From assembly GCA_944393345.1 (NCBI GenBank), contig CALXZW010000015.1, positions 1 to 19,076 on the forward strand: a stretch of 19,076 bases of DNA. The letters are read 5' to 3'. This document shows, one piece after another, positions 15,075-19,076 of this stretch. Position numbers and translations under genes: made by a program. Position 1 is the stretch's first letter. Each line of letters starts with the position of its first letter. The stretch is from an uncultured Clostridia bacterium. Lineage in GTDB: Bacteria; Bacillota; Clostridia; TANB77; CAG-508. The notes beneath the pieces were generated by a model. That model was not told the DNA's origin, made no database searches, and saw nothing but the letters and a program-made list of their open reading frames with translations.

Positions 15075-16466
15075 TTATTTTATCTTTCTATATTTACGAT
15101 ATTGTATAAATAATATAACTAATATGATTCCACTTAATATTATTATAAAAGTTAATGTAATCTTTCCTACATAAGGAAGTGAAGTTGGTGGAGTTTTCTC
15201 AGTATTGCTAGGTTTATTATTCTCTTCTTTATTATTTTCTTCATCTTTAATTATATTTTCAACTTTTACTGTTATTTTTGTTTCATTACCTGCTAAATCT
15301 TTTACCACAACATCTTCTTCTTTATTTTGAGAATATTCTTTTTCTAATGTTTTTCTATCCTCTGATAAAGTCCATCCTTCTACTTCTTGAATTTCTTCAT
15401 CCGCTTTTATTTTTACTATAACATTTTCTTTGGTTGGTTTCGTTGTACTATATTCTAATGTAACTTTTGGTACTTGTTTATCTACTGTTACTTCCAAAAC
15501 AGATCCATATAACCCTTTTTCTCCTTCTATTGTTACTTTTGCTTTTTCTTCTTCATTATCTATATTTAAAGTTTCTCCATCTTCATTTAATTTACAATTT
15601 TCAAAATTCAAACTTCCTCCGGAATATCCTTTACTATTAGCATCTTGTGATTGAAAAAAAATAGATGGCAATTTAATTTCTTTATTTACATTAAGTATAA
15701 TTTTTTGGTTTTCTAAATTCACTTCTTTTAATTTATTTAAATTGTCTAATGCACTTATATCAGTTATGTTATTTTCATTCAAATACAAATATTCTAAATT
15801 CGTTAAATCTTTTAATGGTGTTATATCTTGTATATTATTTTCAGGTAAATATAATTCCATTAAATTTTTTAATTGCTTTAGTGCTGTTATATCACTTACA
15901 TTATTTTGTGCTAGACCTAACCCCATTAAATTTTTTAATTCTTTTAGTTCTGTTATATCTTTTACATTATTTTTCGATAACTCTAATAATTTTAAATTTT
16001 TTAAATCCTTTAATAGTGTTATATCTTGTATATTATTTTCAGATAAATATAATTCAATTAAATCTTTTAATTCTTTTAGTGCTGTTATATCACTTATATT
16101 ATTTTGTGCTAGACCTAATCCCGTTAAATTTTTTAATTCTTTTAGTTCTGTTATATCTTGTATATTATTTTCTGATAAATCTAATTCAGTTAAATTTTTA
16201 AATACATCTAAACCACTAATGTTTTTTATTTCTTTTCCATAAAGATTTAGTTTTTTTACTACATCAATATTTTCTTGTGTCATTTGTATGGTTTGTGTAT
16301 CATCATTTTTGGACTCTATCTTATCTTCTAATTCTTTAGTTATTTCATTATACAAGTTTTCATCTGGAAAAGTTATACTTATCAAATCCGTTGCTATTGA
16401 TATATTAGGTAAAATCAGCATTCCCATTAAAACAATTACTATAAACACACTTATTATTTTTTTCAT
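15075..16466 (-). CDS. Leucine-rich-repeat surface protein with C-terminal sorting-like signal
   Basis: A 463-residue secreted protein. A signal peptide (1-25, cleavage likely after SIA) is followed by a cap, then about eight 22-residue leucine-rich repeats of the internalin/SDS22 type (about 74-250; consensus LxLxxNNIxDITxLKxLKNL). Next is an LRR-adjacent region, an Ig-like domain with a DxAGN motif (about 328-402), an Asn/Glu/Lys-rich linker, and LPYVG (430-434), a hydrophobic helix and a basic tail (RKYRKIK). That order is a cell-wall sorting signal with Val in place of Thr in LPxTG, so wall anchoring by a sortase is likely but not certain; otherwise it is membrane anchored. Such proteins usually mediate adhesion. 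Two groups of three LRRs are near copies (198-base period). The ATG has AAAGGAGG upstream. Promoter and a shared 28-bp repeat lie upstream. Confidence 0.88.
   Translation of the reverse strand: MKKIISVFIVIVLMGMLILPNISIATDLISITFPDENLYNEITKELEDKIESKNDDTQTIQMTQENIDVVKKLNLYGKEIKNISGLDVFKNLTELDLSENNIQDITELKELKNLTGLGLAQNNISDITALKELKDLIELYLSENNIQDITLLKDLKNLKLLELSKNNVKDITELKELKNLMGLGLAQNNVSDITALKQLKNLMELYLPENNIQDITPLKDLTNLEYLYLNENNITDISALDNLNKLKEVNLENQKIILNVNKEIKLPSIFFQSQDANSKGYSGGSLNFENCKLNEDGETLNIDNEEEKAKVTIEGEKGLYGSVLEVTVDKQVPKVTLEYSTTKPTKENVIVKIKADEEIQEVEGWTLSEDRKTLEKEYSQNKEEDVVVKDLAGNETKITVKVENIIKDEENNKEENNKPSNTEKTPPTSLPYVGKITLTFIIILSGIILVILFIQYRKYRKIK
15791..16184 (-). repeat. 198-bp tandem duplication within the LRR region
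   Basis: Residues about 95-159 and 160-225 are two copies of a three-LRR block: each has an NNI/V-DITELKELKNL unit, then LGLAQNN-SDITALK, then LYL-ENNIQDIT-LKDL. In DNA, the stretch starting at 15901 recurs at 16099 with only a few changes, an offset of 198 bases. This points to expansion by unequal exchange of whole 66-residue blocks. Confidence 0.8.
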
Positions 16467-16495
16467 ATTATCCTCCTTTTATTTTATTAATTTAT

Positions 16496-16524
16496 ATTTT
16501 ATCAAAATTTTTATAGCTATACAA
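16496..16524 (-). promoter_or_regulatory. Promoter of the LRR protein gene
   Basis: Minus strand: TTGTAT (16524-16519), a 17-base spacer and TAAAAT (16501-16496), preceded by TGA as an extended -10. It has the same architecture as the SipW-like promoter at 14957-14985. Confidence 0.6.
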
Positions 16525-16552
16525 TAATTTTACTTTTTGTAATATTAATTTA

Positions 16553-16580
16553 ATATATGTAATAAAAATGTAATATTTTT
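16553..16580. repeat. 28-bp direct repeat, copy 2 (between LRR and unknown gene)
   Basis: Exact copy of 15017-15044. ATGTAAT half-sites are at 16557-16563 and 16568-16574, and a further TTGTAAT is at 16537-16543, about two turns away. It is 32 bases from the LRR -35 box on one side and 3 bases from the -35 box of the divergent unknown gene on the other, so one bound regulator could control both. Confidence 0.6.
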
Positions 16581-16583
16581 TCA

Positions 16584-16612
16584 TTTACTTTATTATAAAA
16601 TAATTATATAAT
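16584..16612 (+). promoter_or_regulatory. Promoter of the unknown 165-residue protein gene
   Basis: TTTACT (16584-16589), a 17-base spacer and a perfect TATAAT (16607-16612). The paired ATGTAAT sites end 9 bases before the -35 box, a usual location for an activator of a promoter with a weak -35. Confidence 0.65.
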
Positions 16613-16646
16613 AAAATTAATTAATTCATTTAGGAGGATTTCTATT

Positions 16647-17144
16647 ATGGTATTATGCAACTCGAATAATGAAACAAAATTATATGATGAAATAAAAAAT
16701 ATGCCCTTTGATTCTATTCAAAATAAAGACTTTGCTAACGATAATTCTGTTTTACGAATTTCTGAAAAAGAACAAAAAGCTTTTTTACCATATAAATATA
16801 AAGAAATAGAAGAAATTTATAATAATTCCAAAGATTTATTTTCTTCTACTAACGATGTAATTGAAAAATTATATATACTGCCTCTAAGTAATTTTAAACA
16901 TTCAGTTTTTTCAAGATTTAGAGAAGCATTTAATTTGATTACAAGAAAAGAAAAAGGCTCTATAATAACTGCTTTAGATTTAGGATTAGAATTAATGTTT
17001 AAATATGACTTAAATCCTATTATTATAGCAGCATGTAGAAATTTGGATGAACTTGATATATACTTAGACTGTTTAGAAAACAATGAACTATATGATTTTA
17101 AATGCTTTGATATACAATTCGAGGTATGCCCAGTTAACGATTAG
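16647..17144 (+). CDS. Uncharacterised 165-residue soluble protein
   Basis: I do not recognise this family. It is a cytoplasmic-looking protein with no signal peptide or membrane segment. The N-terminal 40 residues are polar and probably flexible. The rest looks helical: FLPYKYKEIEEIYNNSKDLF (46-65), then LPLSNFKHSVFSRFREAFNL (78-97), ALDLGLELMFKYDLNPIIIA (109-128), and an acidic block LDELDIYLDCLENNELYDF (133-151). It has four Cys (residues 4, 129, 142, 153 by position) plus one near the end, without a metal-site spacing. The ATG has AGGAGG at 16632-16637. A strong promoter and the shared ATGTAAT sites place it with the LRR and SipW-like genes, so a role linked to that surface system is possible. 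Its last codons lie inside a 38-bp repeat. Confidence 0.75.
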   Translation: MVLCNSNNETKLYDEIKNMPFDSIQNKDFANDNSVLRISEKEQKAFLPYKYKEIEEIYNNSKDLFSSTNDVIEKLYILPLSNFKHSVFSRFREAFNLITRKEKGSIITALDLGLELMFKYDLNPIIIAACRNLDELDIYLDCLENNELYDFKCFDIQFEVCPVND

Positions 17145-17172
17145 AGACGTTTCCTTTTGGATATTTTTGTCC
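17135..17172 (-). repeat. 38-bp inverted repeat, copy 1 (REP-like)
   Basis: Read on the minus strand, 17172-17135 matches 18541-18578 on the plus strand at 33 of 38 positions. The core contains GGACAAAAAT, TCCAA and AACGTC. The copy includes the last codons and stop of the unknown protein gene and the left arm of the following terminator. Layout and sequence recall REP elements mobilised by Y1 (IS200-like/RAYT) transposases, but no transposase is in the window. Confidence 0.55.
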
Positions 17173-17186
17173 TGAAGGAAACGTCT
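17145..17186. terminator. Bidirectional terminator between unknown gene and MFS gene
   Basis: Perfect 12-bp stem, AGACGTTTCCTT (17145-17156) with 17175-17186, starting at the base after the stop codon. An inner GGA/TCC pairing (17159-17161 with 17170-17172) may extend it. TTT follows the right arm, and the MFS stop lies 11 bases beyond. Confidence 0.75.
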
Positions 17187-17196
17187 TTAATATTCC

Positions 17197-18481
17197 TCAA
17201 TGTCTCCAATATGATAAATCTTCTTTTTTGTATTGTTCTGGCTTTAATCCTACTTTATCTCTCATATAGTATAATAATAATAATATCCCTATTGTAGTAA
17301 TACATCCTATAATTATAAAAGTATTAGCAGTTGTCGTAATTGTTAGCATCATTCCACATAATAATGAAATAATCGCACTACATAAATTATATGATAAGTT
17401 CTTTAGAGCTGTTATTTTAGGTCTTATATTTTTATTTGTAAAATTATTTAAATACCTAGTCATTAAAACTAAGTATGGTCCTTTTATTGAATACTGAATT
17501 AAGAACATCAATACTACTAATATTAATGAAGATTTTGATAGTGTTTCTTTACCTATAAGTCCAATTATTATACAAGATACGGTTACAGGTATACCTAAAT
17601 ATGTAAGTGTTTTGTTTTTAAAATTATTTTGAATATTGTCTGCTTTTCTAGCAAAAAATCCTGCTGAAAGTTGTAATATAGCAAATATTACTCCAAAATA
17701 CTGTTCAGGTACTCGCATTTCACTAAGCATACTGCTCCTTAAATTAACAATTCCATATATCACTCCTAATAAAATTGCATTAAATAGAAATAAACTTCTT
17801 GCTCTTCTAGATTTTATTGCAAACTTTACTGCTTCTTTTATTTGTTTAGAATATTCTTTAATTGTAATTACCTCTACTTTGTTTTCTATTATTGTTGTAT
17901 GTCTAAATCTAAATGACATCATCGTAGAAATTATACAACATATAAAACATAAAATCATTGGCAAATATCCATTTATAGCAAAAGATAAACCTGCTATTAT
18001 GGATGAGACTGCATCAAAAAAATAGAAATTAGATGTTGATTGCCCATCTATTTTTGAAAATATTTTTCCTCTTTTTCTTCCAATTGGTAACGAATCATAT
18101 AATATATTTGATTCACAAATTCCTTTGATTGTATATCCCAATGCATATATAAATTGTATAAATAACAATTCATAATAGTCTCTCATAAAAATCATCGCAA
18201 ATATGCTTAAAGAATACAGTATATTACCTATTACTAAACTATTTTTCTTTCCTATTCTATCCACTAATCTTGTTACTGGTAATTGCCAGAAAGTGTTTGA
18301 TATTGTATAAAATGCATCAGCAAATAATACTTGAGAAGGTGTAAATCCGTTTTACCTGAGTTAAAAATAAAAATATTATTGGAAAGTAAAATAATAAATC
18401 TAATGAAACCATTTTATAAATTGGAAATATTTTTACATTTTTTTTCTTATATTTTTTTATAATTTCTTTTGTTTTTTTCAT
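17197..18481 (-). pseudogene. MFS transporter, frameshifted near the N-terminus
   Basis: A major facilitator superfamily transporter with about 12 membrane helices; substrate unknown. The open frame from the GTG at 18264 gives 355 residues and starts at motif A (DRIGKK), so it lacks the first helices and has no binding site. The proper start is the ATG at 18481 with AGAAAGG eight bases upstream. That frame runs MKKTKEIIKKYKK..., includes a first helix (DLLFYFPIIFLFL), and breaks at an A4 run (18350-18353). Removing one A rejoins the frames as LTQVNGFTPSQVLFADAF and continues into motif A, giving about 427 residues, a normal MFS length. So the gene carries a one-base insertion, either a real inactivating lesion or an assembly error. 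It is flanked by the two copies of a 38-bp inverted repeat and has its own promoter at 18505-18536. Confidence 0.8.
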
Positions 18482-18504
18482 TAAATAAACCTTTCTATTG
18501 ATTA

Positions 18505-18536
18505 ATTATAACACTTATTAAAAGAATAAATGTCAA
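18505..18536 (-). promoter_or_regulatory. Promoter of the MFS transporter gene
   Basis: Minus strand: perfect TATAAT (18510-18505) with TGT before it as an extended -10. A perfect TTGACA (18536-18531) is present but 20 bases from that -10; paired at 17 bases it would use TGTTAT instead. An extended -10 promoter needs little -35 contact, so either reading works. Confidence 0.55.
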
Positions 18537-18540
18537 AAAT

Positions 18541-18578
18541 GGACAAAAATTTCCAAGAGAAAACGTCCCTAATTGTTA
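18541..18578 (+). repeat. 38-bp inverted repeat, copy 2 (REP-like)
   Basis: Matches copy 1 (17172-17135) at 33 of 38 positions in opposite orientation. It abuts the TTGACA of the MFS promoter. Unlike copy 1 it has no second arm to make a long hairpin, only GGAC/GTCC ends. Confidence 0.55.
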
Positions 18579-18657
18579 TATCAAATTATAAAAATTTTTT
18601 CAATATTTTTATAATATTAAGTTAATTTGAACAAAATAATAATATAGGAGGATTTTT

Positions 18658-19076
18658 GTGAATCAAATATTAGTAACTCAAAAAGATAATATAAATAAAA
18701 AATCAAAAAAAAATTATTTTTTAGTAAAATTCCAATTAATTTTTTCTATCATTATTTTAATAGTTTTACTATTTTTTACAATATTTTACTTTTTTACAAT
18801 TAATTTACAAGCAAATTCATCTTTAAATTTACTTGCAAATTATAATGTATTAAAATTATATTCTTCTAATAATACCCATTTGCCAAGTGAAAATTTATAT
18901 GATATTTGTGGAAGTATTGAAATTCCAAAATTAAATATTAATTACCCAATATTTTCTAATATTACTGAAGAACTTTTAAAAATTTCTCCTTGTAAAGTGT
19001 TTGGTGATATTGGTAAACCCAATAGTAGTATTTGTATTGCTGGTCATAATTATAATAATTCTATGTTTTTTAGTAA
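18658..19076 (+). CDS. Sortase, N-terminal part (runs off the window)
   Basis: The first 139 residues of a sortase, a membrane-bound cysteine transpeptidase that joins sorting-signal proteins to the cell wall or to each other. A basic cytoplasmic tail (1-24) is followed by one membrane helix (about 25-49) and the start of the sortase barrel, GSIEIPKLNINYPIF (85-99). CIAGHNYNN (126-134) carries the catalytic His130. The catalytic Cys and Arg lie beyond the window, so the class is undetermined. The GTG start has AGGAGG (18645-18650) upstream. The only visible sorting-like signal nearby is LPYVG in the LRR protein, about 2 kb away on the other strand. A TATAAT at 18610-18615 may be its -10 but has no clear -35. 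Confidence 0.85.
   Translation, partial: MNQILVTQKDNINKKSKKNYFLVKFQLIFSIIILIVLLFFTIFYFFTINLQANSSLNLLANYNVLKLYSSNNTHLPSENLYDICGSIEIPKLNINYPIFSNITEELLKISPCKVFGDIGKPNSSICIAGHNYNNSMFFS

Noticed and set aside
15800..16190. Regularly spaced repeats as a CRISPR array
   Set aside because: The period is codon-based (66 bases), the repeats are not palindromic and the reading frame is a leucine-rich repeat protein.
15742..16242. Long plus-strand open frames opposite the LRR gene
   Set aside because: They arise because the 22-residue repeats have a 66-base period free of stops in other frames. They lack ribosome binding sites and their translations are the same low-complexity repeat.
16817..17083. Minus-strand frame opposite the unknown 165-residue gene
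   Set aside because: No ribosome binding site, and the plus frame has a strong promoter, AGGAGG and a terminator right after its stop.

Overview
The window is very AT-rich DNA from a low-GC Firmicute, most likely an uncultured, spore-forming, anaerobic member of the Clostridia (probably gut-associated). Support comes from a lone dipicolinate synthase B subunit and a SpoVB-type flippase, strong AGGAGG/GGTGAT ribosome binding sites, several TTG/GTG starts, a thioredoxin-reductase-like protein without the usual NADPH motif, and short operons separated by long perfect hairpins. No rRNA, tRNA, CRISPR array, prophage or complete insertion sequence was seen.

Layout. 1-2320: a minus-strand pair, trmB then a DUF4116 repeat protein, divergent from an RluA-type pseudouridine synthase. 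2221-4830: a thioredoxin-reductase-like flavoprotein (minus), a YcxB-like membrane protein (plus) and a HAD pyrimidine 5'-nucleotidase-like gene (minus) with no normal start codon. 4860-7266: an acyl-CoA synthetase (minus, same operon as the nucleotidase), divergent from a DUF1836 regulator-like gene through a compact back-to-back promoter. 7295-12070: a minus-strand operon of ABC ATPase, very large FtsX-type permease with a long coiled coil, and VTT/DedA-like membrane protein, with a palindrome over its promoter. 12210-14330: dpaB and spoVB (plus). 14335-19076: a cell-surface region with a SipW-like signal peptidase, a leucine-rich-repeat surface protein ending in an LPYVG sorting-like signal, an unknown 165-residue protein, a frameshifted MFS transporter and the start of a sortase gene.

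The surface region is the most interesting part. An identical 28-bp sequence holding two ATGTAAT half-sites 11 bp apart lies at nearly the same distance upstream of the signal peptidase and LRR promoters, and also just upstream of the unknown gene's promoter. This suggests one regulator controls a small surface-protein regulon (inference). A 38-bp imperfect inverted repeat resembling REP-type elements flanks the broken MFS gene. Promoters throughout match the vegetative consensus well, and all five convergent gene pairs share one hairpin whose arms lie largely inside the coding ends.

Quality note. Two genes (MFS transporter, trxB-like) look as if they carry one extra A in an A-run, and the nucleotidase has either the same fault or an AUA start. 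These may be real lesions or residual assembly errors; read-level checking would decide.
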